Source: Bradyrhizobium retamae (GTDB lineage: Bacteria > Pseudomonadota > Alphaproteobacteria > Rhizobiales > Xanthobacteraceae). From it: a stretch of 64,000 nt of DNA. The stretch spans positions 186,001 to 250,000 of the forward strand of contig NZ_LLYA01000001.1 of NCBI RefSeq assembly GCF_001440415.1, given 5' to 3'. The position numbers and the translations under genes were made by a program. Under the pieces are notes generated by a model. That model saw only the letters and a list, made by a program, of their open reading frames with translations, made no database searches and was not told the origin of the DNA. Position 1 is the first letter of the stretch; each line of letters starts with the position of its first letter. Shown here piece by piece: positions 9,484-17,255 of the stretch.

Positions 9484-10185
9484 ATGGAATTGCCAAAATA
9501 CAAGATTGCCCTGATTGTTGGTGTCGGCGAGGGATTGAGCGCATCGCTGGCGCGACTGTTCGCGCGCGAAGGCATCAAGGTTGCGCTTGCCGCGCGCAAG
9601 ATCGAGAAGCTTGGCGCGCTCTGCACCGAGACCGGGGCCCGCGCCTTTGCCTGCAATGCTACCGAGGCCGAAGAAGTCGAGAGGCTGTTCGGCATGGTCG
9701 AACGCGAGATCGGCACGCCCGATCTCGTCGTCTATAACGCCAGCGGCCGCGCCCGCGGCGCCTTCACCGACCTGGTTCCGGCCGAAGTTGCGAATGCGAT
9801 CGCGGTCTCCGCCTTCGGCGGCTTTCTGGTAGCCCAGCAGGCCGCGACACGCATGCTGCCGAACAAGCACGGCGCGATCCTGTTCACCGGCGCCTCCGCC
9901 AGCGTGAAAGGCTATCCGCAATCGGCGCCGTTCGCGATGGGCAAGTTTGCGCTGCGCGGGCTGGCCCAAAGCATGGCGCGCGAATTGTCGCCGCAGGGCA
10001 TCCATGTCGCGCATTTCGTCATCGACGGCGGCATCCGCAGCGCCGCGCGTACGGAGCCTGCCGATCGGCCGGATTCGATGCTCGATCCCGACGCGATTGC
10101 GCTGAGCTACTGGAACGTGCTGCAGCAACCGCGCAGCGCCTGGACGTGGGAAGTGGAGCTGCGGCCGTGGGTGGAGAGGTTTTGA
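9484..10185 (+). CDS. Short-chain dehydrogenase/reductase, atypical active site
   Basis: The product has 233 residues and a Rossmann fold: N-terminal GVGEGLS cofactor loop, CNAT, an N-A-S in VVYNASGR and the catalytic serine in FTGASAS. At the place of the classical YxxxK motif the protein reads SAPFAMGKFAL. The lysine is kept but the catalytic tyrosine is phenylalanine. ATG 9484 begins 158 bases from the divergent acyl-CoA dehydrogenase, so the two may share a regulatory region. The family is secure, but catalytic activity as a normal SDR is uncertain. Confidence 0.85.
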   Translation: MELPKYKIALIVGVGEGLSASLARLFAREGIKVALAARKIEKLGALCTETGARAFACNATEAEEVERLFGMVEREIGTPDLVVYNASGRARGAFTDLVPAEVANAIAVSAFGGFLVAQQAATRMLPNKHGAILFTGASASVKGYPQSAPFAMGKFALRGLAQSMARELSPQGIHVAHFVIDGGIRSAARTEPADRPDSMLDPDAIALSYWNVLQQPRSAWTWEVELRPWVERF

Positions 10186-10197
10186 GACGGCCACCGC

Positions 10198-10280
10198 CGT
10201 CATTGCGAGCGCAGCGAAGCAATCCACCGCGCCGCGAAGGAAGATGGATTGCTTTGTCGCTTCGCTCCTCGCAATGACGA
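10198..10280. repeat. Palindromic intergenic repeat, second family (GTCATTGCGAG...CTCGCAATGAC)
   Basis: An imperfect inverted repeat lies between the SDR and hydratase genes. The left arm reads GTCATTGCGAGCGCAGCGAAGCAATCCA; the right arm reads GGATTGCTTTGTCGCTTCGC and then CTCGCAATGAC. It forms a long hairpin just before the next start codon. Its sequence differs from the GTCGTCCC family. Confidence 0.8.
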
Positions 10281-10293
10281 GAATAGGACAACC

Positions 10294-11124
10294 ATGACCT
10301 CCGAAACCAAAATCGACACCGGCACCGACGAACTGCTCTGCGTGATCCGCGACCGCGTCGCCACCATCACGCTGAACCGCCCCGAAGCGCGCAACGCGTT
10401 CTCGGATACGCTGACGCCGGCGCTTCGCAGCATGATCAAGGCCTGCGGCGAAAACCCCGAGGTCGGAGCGCTCCTGCTCACCGGCGCGGGCACCGCGTTC
10501 TGCGCCGGCGGCAACGTCAAGGGCATGGGCGCGCATCGCGACAAGAAGAAGCTCGAAATGGCGTATGACGAGAAGGTCGCCGACCTGCAGGAGCGGCAGC
10601 GCCTGCTTACCGGCGCGCTTGCCTCGGTGCGCAAGCCGACGATTGCGGCGCTGCCCGGCCCCGCGGTCGGCGCAGGCCTCGCGCTCGCGCTGGCCTGCGA
10701 TATCAGACTAGTGGCGCAATCCGCCTTCATCTCCACCGGCTATGTCCGCGTCGCGCTTTCCGGCGACTACGGCATCGCCTGGCTGCTGACGCGGCTGGTC
10801 GGCACCTCGCGGGCGCGCGAACTTATGTTTACCGGCGACAAGGTCGATGCCGCCAGATGCGAGGCGATCGGTCTCGTCAACCGCGTGGTGCCCGACGACA
10901 AGCTGCAGACTGAGGCCTTCGCGCTTGCCAGATCCATGGCCGAAGGCCCGACGCTCGCGCTGCGCTACATCAAGGACAATCTCGACGAAGCGCTCCAGTT
11001 CGACTTCGCCACCGCGCGCGACCACGAGGCCGAGCGCCTCGTCCGCCTGACCACCACCGCCGATCACAAGGAAGCGGTGCAAGCCTTCATCGACAAGCGC
11101 AAGCCGGTGTTCAGGGGAAGCTGA
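10294..11124 (+). CDS. Enoyl-CoA hydratase/isomerase (crotonase family)
   Basis: The product has 276 residues. The oxyanion-hole segments are FCAGGNVKGMG and ALPGPAVGAGLALALACD, followed by FTGDKVDAARCEAIGLVNRVV, all typical of crotonases. The usual acidic catalytic pair is not obvious: the segment VALSGDYGIAW has Asp where many hydratases have Glu-containing PEIxLG. The exact reaction (hydratase, isomerase or hydrolase) is therefore open. ATG 10294 is chosen because an upstream in-frame TTG at 10249 lies within the palindromic repeat; a weak AGGA precedes the ATG. It probably works with the SDR and acyl-CoA dehydrogenase in a beta-oxidation-like route. Confidence 0.88.
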   Translation: MTSETKIDTGTDELLCVIRDRVATITLNRPEARNAFSDTLTPALRSMIKACGENPEVGALLLTGAGTAFCAGGNVKGMGAHRDKKKLEMAYDEKVADLQERQRLLTGALASVRKPTIAALPGPAVGAGLALALACDIRLVAQSAFISTGYVRVALSGDYGIAWLLTRLVGTSRARELMFTGDKVDAARCEAIGLVNRVVPDDKLQTEAFALARSMAEGPTLALRYIKDNLDEALQFDFATARDHEAERLVRLTTTADHKEAVQAFIDKRKPVFRGS

Positions 11125-11188
11125 GTTCCTTTTCCGCGGGTAGCAGAAAATGGCCCGGTTCCGGCGCGGCCAGAACCGGGCTCAGTGG

Positions 11189-11809
11189 TCAAACCGCAGG
11201 CGAGGACATTGCGCTGGGAGAGACGGCGGCAAGCCGCCAACTGGCGCATGGGATTTCCCGCGGTTCGACGTGGATATCTTTCTGGAAGCGCGTCAACTTC
11301 CAGTCGCCGGGCGTATTGGTAAAGCCGTAGCCGGACTTGCGGGCGAGCGCGATCATGGCATCGTTGGAACGCAGCGTGTCGCCGAAGATGCGCTCGGCGC
11401 CGAACGCGGCGGCGCGGCATTCGAGGTTTTTCAACAGCGCCTTGCCGATGCCGTGCCCCTGCCAGCGGTCGTCGATCGACAGGCCTAATTCGATTGCAGC
11501 AGTCTGGCTGTCGAAGGCATAGCGCGCTTCGCCGACGATGGTCTCGCGGCCGTCGACCGGCATGGTCGCGACCACACTGAACCGGTCCGCTTCGCCGACA
11601 CGGATGAAGCGATCGAGTTCGGACGGCGGCAGTTCGCTGGCGGCGCCGAGGAAGCGGTTGTAACGGGAGCGCGTCGAGAGCGCGCGGAAATAGTTCTGCA
11701 GCGCCTCGGCGTCGCGCGGCTCGACGAAGCGCACGGTCACGGCCTGGCCATGCCGCGAGCGCAGCACGTCCGAATATTGCCTGAGATCGTCGAAACGCAA
11801 CCTGGTCAT
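11189..11809 (-). CDS. GNAT-family N-acetyltransferase
   Basis: The product has 206 residues. It shows the acetyl-CoA-binding pattern: strand IELGLSIDDRWQGHGIGKALLKNLE, where QGHGIGKAL is the pyrophosphate loop (Q/RxxGxG/A). This is followed by AERIFGDTLRSNDAMIALARKSGY, the usual C-terminal motif. The N-terminal part has VRFVEPRDAEALQNYFRALS, resembling acetyltransferases found in Rhizobiales and the acetyltransferase domain of large protein acetylases. The target (small molecule or protein lysine) is unknown. It converges with the enoyl-CoA hydratase, 64 bases apart. Confidence 0.85.
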   Translation of the reverse strand: MTRLRFDDLRQYSDVLRSRHGQAVTVRFVEPRDAEALQNYFRALSTRSRYNRFLGAASELPPSELDRFIRVGEADRFSVVATMPVDGRETIVGEARYAFDSQTAAIELGLSIDDRWQGHGIGKALLKNLECRAAAFGAERIFGDTLRSNDAMIALARKSGYGFTNTPGDWKLTRFQKDIHVEPREIPCASWRLAAVSPSAMSSPAV

Positions 11810-11881
11810 CGCGCGCTCCCGTCGGTCCTCAATGAAGGTGGCCGGCGTCCCCCAGACGAGGCGGCGCCGGCCGGCTGCTAC

Positions 11882-12085
11882 TTAAGCCCGCCAGAACGGT
11901 TTCTCGGCCTCGTACGCGACGTCGCTCCACGAGACGCCGATGTCGTGCAGCTCCCGCTCCGACCACTTGGCCAGCTCGCGGCGGGACTGGTAGCGCTGCC
12001 GCCAGACATGGAGGGTCTCGGCCAACTGGCTCAAAATCCCCGGTCCATGATGATTTATCATCGATTCATGAGTGTAAGTGGACAT
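11882..12085 (-). CDS. DUF1127 small protein
   Basis: A 67-residue basic protein whose C-terminal half has the DUF1127 pattern RRELAKWSERELHDIGVSWSDV, then KPFWRA. ATG 12085 has a clear CAGGAG ribosome site eight bases upstream. The frame runs on upstream of this ATG, but that extension is a shadow of the LysR gene. In Rhizobiales, DUF1127 proteins are often controlled by LysR-type regulators and can take part in small-RNA or metabolic control. Here it is transcribed divergently from a LysR gene with a 117-base spacer. Confidence 0.85.
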   Translation of the reverse strand: MSTYTHESMINHHGPGILSQLAETLHVWRQRYQSRRELAKWSERELHDIGVSWSDVAYEAEKPFWRA

Positions 12086-12202
12086 TTTCGGCTCCTGTAG
12101 TAATCTGTTGGCGCTAATATCTGCGCTATTGGGGCCGTTCACAAACGACACTTTGTACCGCTTCGGATGATATAAACTCATGAATTGAGGGAGAATCCGG
12201 CA
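12086..12202. promoter_or_regulatory. Divergent promoter region between DUF1127 and LysR genes; candidate LysR operator
   Basis: The spacer contains the inverted repeat ACAAA-6-TTTGT at 12141-12156. It is compatible with the short, T-N11-A type dyads bound by LysR regulators. It also has an AT-rich TATAAA (about 12170-12176) that could be the -10 of the LysR gene. The operator role is inferred from position only. Confidence 0.45.
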
Positions 12203-13102
12203 ATGACCGGCAGACTGCCGTCGCTGAACGGTCTGCGCGCCTTCGAGGCAGCCGCCCGGCATCTGAGCTTCACGCAGGCCGCCTCCGAGCTGAACGTCAC
12301 GCAGACCGCGATCAGTCACCAGATCAAGCGGCTGGAAGAAGAGCTCGGGGTTCGCCTCTTCGTCCGTCAGAACCGCTCGCTGACGCTGACGGCGGAAGCG
12401 CAGGACTACCTTCCCGGCATCCGCGCCGCCTTCAACGATCTCCGGCTCGCGACCGACCGCCTGCTGCGCAAAGACGACGACCATGTGCTGACGGTATCGA
12501 CGCTGGCCTCGCTGGCCGCCAAATGGCTGCTGCCGCGCCTCACGGCCTTTCAGGAAGCGCAACCGGGGATCGACGTTCGCATCACGACCTCGATCAATCT
12601 CGTCGACTTCCAGCGCGACAAGGTCGATGCCGCGATCCGCTACGGCCGCGGCCAGTGGCCTGGCGTTCGCGCCGACTGGCTGATGGCGGACGAACTCTTT
12701 CCGGTGTGCAGTCCGGCGCTGCTCAAGGGGAACAAGCCGCTGAAATGCCCCGAAGACCTCCGGGATCACGTGCTGCTGCATACCAGCAACGCGAATAGCG
12801 ACGACTGGCGGCTGTGGCTGACGGCGGCCGGGCTGCCGGCCGATTTTTCCAAACAGCCGGGCGTGACCTTCGACATGATCTTCATGACGGTGCAGGCGGC
12901 GATCGACGGTCTCGGCGTTGCGATGGGCCGCACCGCCTATGTGCAGGAGGACATCGCGAAGGGACGCCTGGTCGTTCCTTTCAAGATGGCTTTCCCGGTC
13001 GATGCCGGATTCTACCTGGTCTCGCCGGCGGGTAGAGCCGATCCGCCAAAGCTCGCGGCCTTCCGGCAATGGCTGCTCGCCTCCGTTCAGAACCGCGCCT
13101 GA
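12203..13102 (+). CDS. LysR-family transcriptional regulator, GcvA-like
   Basis: The 299-residue protein starts with PSLNGLRAFEAAARHLSF and the winged helix-turn-helix AASELNVTQTAISHQIKRLE (residues about 5-62), as in GcvA-type LysR proteins. The C-terminal substrate-binding domain begins near residue 90. ATG 12203 has GAGGGAG upstream; an in-frame TTG at 12185 is a less likely start. It is divergent from the DUF1127 gene, so it probably regulates that gene and itself. It is also 185 bases upstream of tcuA in the same direction. A role in tricarballylate regulation, like Salmonella TcuR, is possible but less supported. Confidence 0.88.
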   Translation: MTGRLPSLNGLRAFEAAARHLSFTQAASELNVTQTAISHQIKRLEEELGVRLFVRQNRSLTLTAEAQDYLPGIRAAFNDLRLATDRLLRKDDDHVLTVSTLASLAAKWLLPRLTAFQEAQPGIDVRITTSINLVDFQRDKVDAAIRYGRGQWPGVRADWLMADELFPVCSPALLKGNKPLKCPEDLRDHVLLHTSNANSDDWRLWLTAAGLPADFSKQPGVTFDMIFMTVQAAIDGLGVAMGRTAYVQEDIAKGRLVVPFKMAFPVDAGFYLVSPAGRADPPKLAAFRQWLLASVQNRA

Positions 13103-13128
13103 GCGTGCAGATATCCCGCACAGCCAGA

Positions 13129-13151
13129 TGCATGCGACATGGTCGCATGCA
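13129..13151 (+). terminator. Perfect hairpin downstream of LysR gene
   Basis: A 10-bp perfect stem (TGCATGCGAC at 13129-13138 with its complement at 13142-13151) closes a 3-base ATG loop. It lies 26 bases after the LysR stop. There is no T-run, so rho-independent termination is only possible. It could also be a protein-binding palindrome. Confidence 0.4.
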
Positions 13152-13287
13152 GCCATGCTGATTACTGATGCAGGCGCACGAGAGGCGTGACGCGGCCGCT
13201 GCATCAGGCTAGAAAATCGCGGGCGGATGGATTTGCCTGGCCGAGCGCCGGTTTGATTTTTGAGGCCAACAACGACAACAAGAGCGC

Positions 13288-14688
13288 ATGGCCGATTTGA
13301 CAGTCAAGTTCGATGTGCTGGTGATCGGCGGCGGCAACGCCGCTCTCTGCGCCGCCATCAGCGCCCGGCGCGCAGGTGCTTCCGTGCTGGTGCTGGAAGG
13401 CGCTCCGAAATTTTATCGCGGCGGCAACACCCGCCACACCCGCAACATGCGCTGCGCGCACGATGCCGCGACCGACATTCTCACCGGGCCGTACACGGAA
13501 GAGGAGTTCTGGGACGATCTGTTGCGGCTGACCGGCGGTCAGACCGACGAGGAACTGGCGAAATTCATGATCAGGGAGTCCAAGGACATTCTGAACTGGA
13601 TTGTCGAACAGGGCGTGCGCTGGCAGCCCTCGCTCGGCGGCACGCTGAGCCTCGGCCGCACCAACTCGTTCTTCCTCGGCGGCGGGCGGGCGATGCTGAA
13701 CGCGCTCTATCTCACCGCGGAAAAGCTCGGCGTCGAAATTGTCTACGATGCGGAGGTGATCGACCTCGACATCGAACACGGCATGTTCCTGTCGGCGAAG
13801 CTGAAGCAGCCGATCGACGGCACGAGCGAAATCCGCGCTTCCGCACTGGTCGCCGCCGCCGGCGGCTTTGAAGCCAATATCGAATGGCTGAAGGAATATT
13901 GGGGCGAGGCGGCGGATAATTTCCTGATCCGCGGCACGCCCTATAACCGCGGCTCGATTCTCAAGATGCTGCTCGACAAGGGCGTGCAGGACATCGGCGA
14001 TCCCACCCAATGCCATGCGGTTGCGATCGACGCTCGCGCACCGAAATTCGACGGCGGCATCATCACCCGCCACGATTCGGTTGTGTTCGGCATCGTCGTC
14101 AACAAGCACGCCCAGCGCTTCTACGACGAGGGCGAGGATATCTGGCCGAAGCGTTACGCGATCTGGGGGCGGCTAGTGGCCGCGCAACCGGACCAGATTG
14201 CCTACATCATCTTCGATGCCTCCGTTCGCAACAGTTTTATGCCGACGCTGTTTCCGCCGATCGAGGGCGGGAGTATTGCCGAGTTGGCCACCAAGCTCGA
14301 ACTCGATCCGGCGGCGCTGGAGAAGACCATCGCCGAATTCAACGCCGCGGTTAGGTCCGGCACGTTCGATCACACCATTCTCGACGATTGCCGCACTGAG
14401 GGCATCACGCCGCCGAAGACGCATTGGGCGCGCCGGATCGAGACGCCGCCTTACCTCGCCTATCCAGTGCGGCCCGGCATCACCTTCACCTATCTCGGCA
14501 CCCGCGTGAACAGGCAGGCGCGCATGGTGATGAAGGACGGCAAGCCTTCGGCCAACATGTTCGCGGCCGGCGAGATCATGGCCGGCAACGTACTCGGCAA
14601 GGGCTATGCGGCCGGCATCGGGATGACCATCGGCAGCGTGTTCGGTCGGGTCGCGGGTCGGGAAGCGGCGAAGAATGCGCGGAATTAG
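13288..14688 (+). CDS. tcuA: FAD-dependent tricarballylate dehydrogenase
   Basis: The 466-residue protein begins with the dinucleotide fold VLVIGGGNAALCAAISARRAG and belongs to the fumarate reductase/succinate dehydrogenase flavoprotein fold. The C-terminal FAD segment (FAAGEIMAGNVLGKGYAAG) is present. The segment GGNTRHTRNMR is typical of TcuA. Family knowledge: TcuA oxidises tricarballylate to cis-aconitate and hands electrons to TcuB. The tcuB gene lies 1.1 kb downstream on the same strand, which supports the call. I used ATG 13288. No regulator is inside the unit; a LysR gene lies immediately upstream. Confidence 0.88.
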   Translation: MADLTVKFDVLVIGGGNAALCAAISARRAGASVLVLEGAPKFYRGGNTRHTRNMRCAHDAATDILTGPYTEEEFWDDLLRLTGGQTDEELAKFMIRESKDILNWIVEQGVRWQPSLGGTLSLGRTNSFFLGGGRAMLNALYLTAEKLGVEIVYDAEVIDLDIEHGMFLSAKLKQPIDGTSEIRASALVAAAGGFEANIEWLKEYWGEAADNFLIRGTPYNRGSILKMLLDKGVQDIGDPTQCHAVAIDARAPKFDGGIITRHDSVVFGIVVNKHAQRFYDEGEDIWPKRYAIWGRLVAAQPDQIAYIIFDASVRNSFMPTLFPPIEGGSIAELATKLELDPAALEKTIAEFNAAVRSGTFDHTILDDCRTEGITPPKTHWARRIETPPYLAYPVRPGITFTYLGTRVNRQARMVMKDGKPSANMFAAGEIMAGNVLGKGYAAGIGMTIGSVFGRVAGREAAKNARN

Positions 14689-14744
14689 CGAGCCACCTTG
14701 CCCCCGCTCTTGGCGGGGAGAGGGAGAAGCCAGAGGGAGAGATC

Positions 14745-15776
14745 ATGACTCGTCTTGCGATTATTTCTGCTACGGCAGTTCTAATGAACGCGACGCTGGC
14801 CCACGCCGCCGAGCCGATCGCGCTACGCGACATGGGTTCGTTCCATGTCGGCGGCCGGCTGGTCGAAATTTCCGGCAAGCCGGTGAAGGAAGTGACCTTC
14901 ACCCCCGGCGGTGTGCCGGCAAAAGTCGATCCCAACGGCACCTATCAGGTCGAGCAGATGTACGTGCAGTATTTTCTGCCTGCGAACGAAAAGGGCGCCT
15001 ATCCACTTCTGATGTGGCATGGCGGCGGCCTGACCGGCGTCACCTACGAGACGACGCCCGACGGGCGCGAGGGCTGGCTGAACTATTTTCTGCGCAAGGG
15101 CTGGGCCGTCTACAACTCCGACGCGGTCGAGCGCGGCCGCGCCGGCTGGGCGCAATATCCAGATATCTTCAAGAGCGAGCCGGTATTCCTCACGACAGCC
15201 AATCCGTTCGAGCGGTTTCGGATCGGCGACGGCATCGGCTCCTACAATCCCGATCCGGCCAAGCGGAAGCTGATGCCGGGCAGCCAGTTTCCGAACGAAG
15301 GCTACGAGAATTTCGTCAAGCAGAACGTGCCGCGCTGGACCACCACCGATGATGCGATCATCGCTGCCTATATCGCCGAGATCGACCGCGTTGGCCCTTC
15401 CGTCATCCTGTTCCACAGCCAGGCCGGCAGTTTCGGCTTCAAGGTGGCGCAGGCGCGGCCCGACAAGGTCAAGGCGCTGATTGCGATCGAGCCGGCCGGC
15501 GTCGGCGATCCCGCCAAGGTCGACGTGCGGAAGAACATTCCGACGCTGATCGTCTATGGCGACTACATCGAGAAGGATTCGCGCTGGCCGAAGATTCGCG
15601 CCAACGGCCTTGCGTTTGCGGACGCGATCAAGGCGGCGGGCGGCAGCGTCGATGTCGTCGATCTGCCGCAAGCAGGCATCAAGGGCAATTCGCACATGGT
15701 GATGATGGACAGGAACAACGCCGAGGTCGCCGCCCTGATCCAGAAGTGGCTGGAGGGCAAGGGGTTAACGAAATAA
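14745..15776 (+). CDS. Secreted alpha/beta hydrolase (esterase-like), in tcu operon
   Basis: The product has 343 residues and a signal peptide (MTRLAIISATAVLMNATLAHA, cleavage about residue 21-22). The nucleophile elbow reads FHSQAGSFG, with serine as nucleophile, and the late histidine is in GNSHMVMMD. An oxyanion-region HGGGLTG is near residue 87. ATG 14745 follows AGAGGGAGAG; the frame opens far upstream only because it shadows tcuA. The gene sits between tcuA and tcuB, 56 and 34 bases from each neighbour, which suggests a periplasmic esterase that frees or feeds the substrate of TcuAB. That role is inference. Confidence 0.85.
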   Translation: MTRLAIISATAVLMNATLAHAAEPIALRDMGSFHVGGRLVEISGKPVKEVTFTPGGVPAKVDPNGTYQVEQMYVQYFLPANEKGAYPLLMWHGGGLTGVTYETTPDGREGWLNYFLRKGWAVYNSDAVERGRAGWAQYPDIFKSEPVFLTTANPFERFRIGDGIGSYNPDPAKRKLMPGSQFPNEGYENFVKQNVPRWTTTDDAIIAAYIAEIDRVGPSVILFHSQAGSFGFKVAQARPDKVKALIAIEPAGVGDPAKVDVRKNIPTLIVYGDYIEKDSRWPKIRANGLAFADAIKAAGGSVDVVDLPQAGIKGNSHMVMMDRNNAEVAALIQKWLEGKGLTK

Positions 15777-15810
15777 CCGGGTTGGCCGCGAGGGCAGGAA
15801 GCAGCGCATC

Positions 15811-16926
15811 ATGCACGGAACGAAGATTCTGGAGGAGGCCGACCGCCTGATGACGGTCTGCAATTCCTGCCGCTATTGCGAGGGCCTCTGCGCAGTGTTT
15901 CCAGCGATGGAAATGCGCCGGGCCTTTTCCGACGGCGATCTCAATTATCTCGCCAATCTCTGCCACGCCTGCGGCGCCTGCTACACCGATTGCCAGTTCT
16001 CGCCGCCGCACGAATTCAACGTCAATGTGCCAAGGACGCTCGCGGTGGCGCGCGCGGAATCTTATGCGGCCTATGCATGGCCACGCGCCTTCGCGGGCAC
16101 GTTCGCGCGCAACGGACTTGTCATCAGCCTCGTTGCCGCGCTCAGCGTCGCCGCATTCATTTTCGGCTTCGCCGCCTTGCACGATCGCCAGGTGCTGTTT
16201 GGCACGCATACCGGGCCGGGCGCGTTCTACAAATTGATGCCGCACAATGCGATGGCAGCCCTGTTCGGCGCGGCGTTCCTTTACGCTATCGGGGCGCTGG
16301 CGATGGGCGTGCGCGCCTTCTGGCGCGACATCGGCGAGCCCATCGGCATGAAGACCGATGCACGCGCGCTGTTGCAGGCCATCCGCGACGCCGGCGAGTT
16401 GCGCTATCTCGACGGCGGCGGCGTCGGCTGCTTCAACGAGGACGACCGTCCGACCGACCACCGCCGGCTCTATCATCACCTCACCTTCTACGGTTTTGCG
16501 CTGTGCTTTGCCTCGACCTGCGTCGCAACGCTCTATCACTATCTGCTGGCGCGCGAGGCGCCGTATCCGTGGTGGGATCTACCCGTGGTGCTCGGCACGC
16601 TCGGCGGCATCGGGCTGTTGATCGGGCCGATCGGTTTGCTCGCTGAACGATGGAAGCGCGATTCCATCCTGGTCGATGAAGCGCGTTACGGCATGGATGT
16701 CGCGTTCATCGCGATGCTGTTCCTGACGAGTCTCACGGGCATGGCGCTGCTGATCTTGCGCGAGACCGCAGCGATGGGACCGCTGCTGGCGCTGCATCTC
16801 GGCGTGGTGTTTTCGCTGTTCGTCACCATGCCCTATGGCAAGTTCGTGCACGGCATGTATCGCTTTGCCGCCCTGGTGCGCTATGCAATGGAGCGAAGAG
16901 CGATGGCACAGGGGACGGCGGAGTAG
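15811..16926 (+). CDS. tcuB: Tricarballylate utilisation protein B (iron-sulfur membrane protein)
   Basis: The 371-residue protein begins with two ferredoxin-type cysteine clusters: CNSCRYCEGLC and CHACGACYTDC (residues about 13-60). About six membrane helices follow. This is the TcuB plan, in which the protein reoxidises the FAD of TcuA and passes electrons to the quinone pool. ATG 15811 is 34 bases after the hydrolase gene. The usual third gene, the transporter tcuC, is not adjacent: after 16926 comes a 329-base gap and then an unrelated operon. Confidence 0.9.
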   Translation: MHGTKILEEADRLMTVCNSCRYCEGLCAVFPAMEMRRAFSDGDLNYLANLCHACGACYTDCQFSPPHEFNVNVPRTLAVARAESYAAYAWPRAFAGTFARNGLVISLVAALSVAAFIFGFAALHDRQVLFGTHTGPGAFYKLMPHNAMAALFGAAFLYAIGALAMGVRAFWRDIGEPIGMKTDARALLQAIRDAGELRYLDGGGVGCFNEDDRPTDHRRLYHHLTFYGFALCFASTCVATLYHYLLAREAPYPWWDLPVVLGTLGGIGLLIGPIGLLAERWKRDSILVDEARYGMDVAFIAMLFLTSLTGMALLILRETAAMGPLLALHLGVVFSLFVTMPYGKFVHGMYRFAALVRYAMERRAMAQGTAE

Positions 16927-17255
16927 CGGCGCCGCCTTTCTACGTCATCGCGAGCGGACCGTCTCGCCATGTCGGCAAGTCGGCTCCCTCGCCCTTGCGG
17001 GGGAGGGAACAGACCTCTCGTGCGGTAACGGTGATGTTGGGAGCGCGGCGTTCGTTTGATGATGTCGCAGACGTGATCGCTGGAAACGCGAATTCACCGC
17101 GCCTTCACGCCGAAAGTTTCTGCAGCTTTTTCCCGAACTGACCCGAACCAATCGCGCCCTGCATTGTTTGCAGTGCATTAACAAGGCCGCCGGAGGAACC
17201 GGAGCCGGTTAATGAGGAAGCGCTTTTTCGGGCGCCACCAACCGAGAGAGAGCGG
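16927..17255. other. Intergenic region, 329 bases, repeat-like sequence and upstream region of the polysaccharide operon
   Basis: The first part holds a CTCCCTCGCCCTTGCGGGGGAGGG hairpin at about 16983-17008, similar to repeats elsewhere in the window. The second part holds an imperfect dyad TGCATTG/CAGTGCA at about 17160-17178, then GAGAGAGCGG before ATG 17256. I see no convincing gene or tRNA in it. Confidence 0.5.

Noticed and set aside
9358..10536. 392-codon open frame on the minus strand
   Set aside because: It crosses two genes and a palindromic repeat and looks like codon-bias noise.
12086..13204. Upstream extension of the DUF1127 frame to 440 codons
   Set aside because: The extension is antisense to the LysR gene; a good ribosome site precedes ATG 12085.
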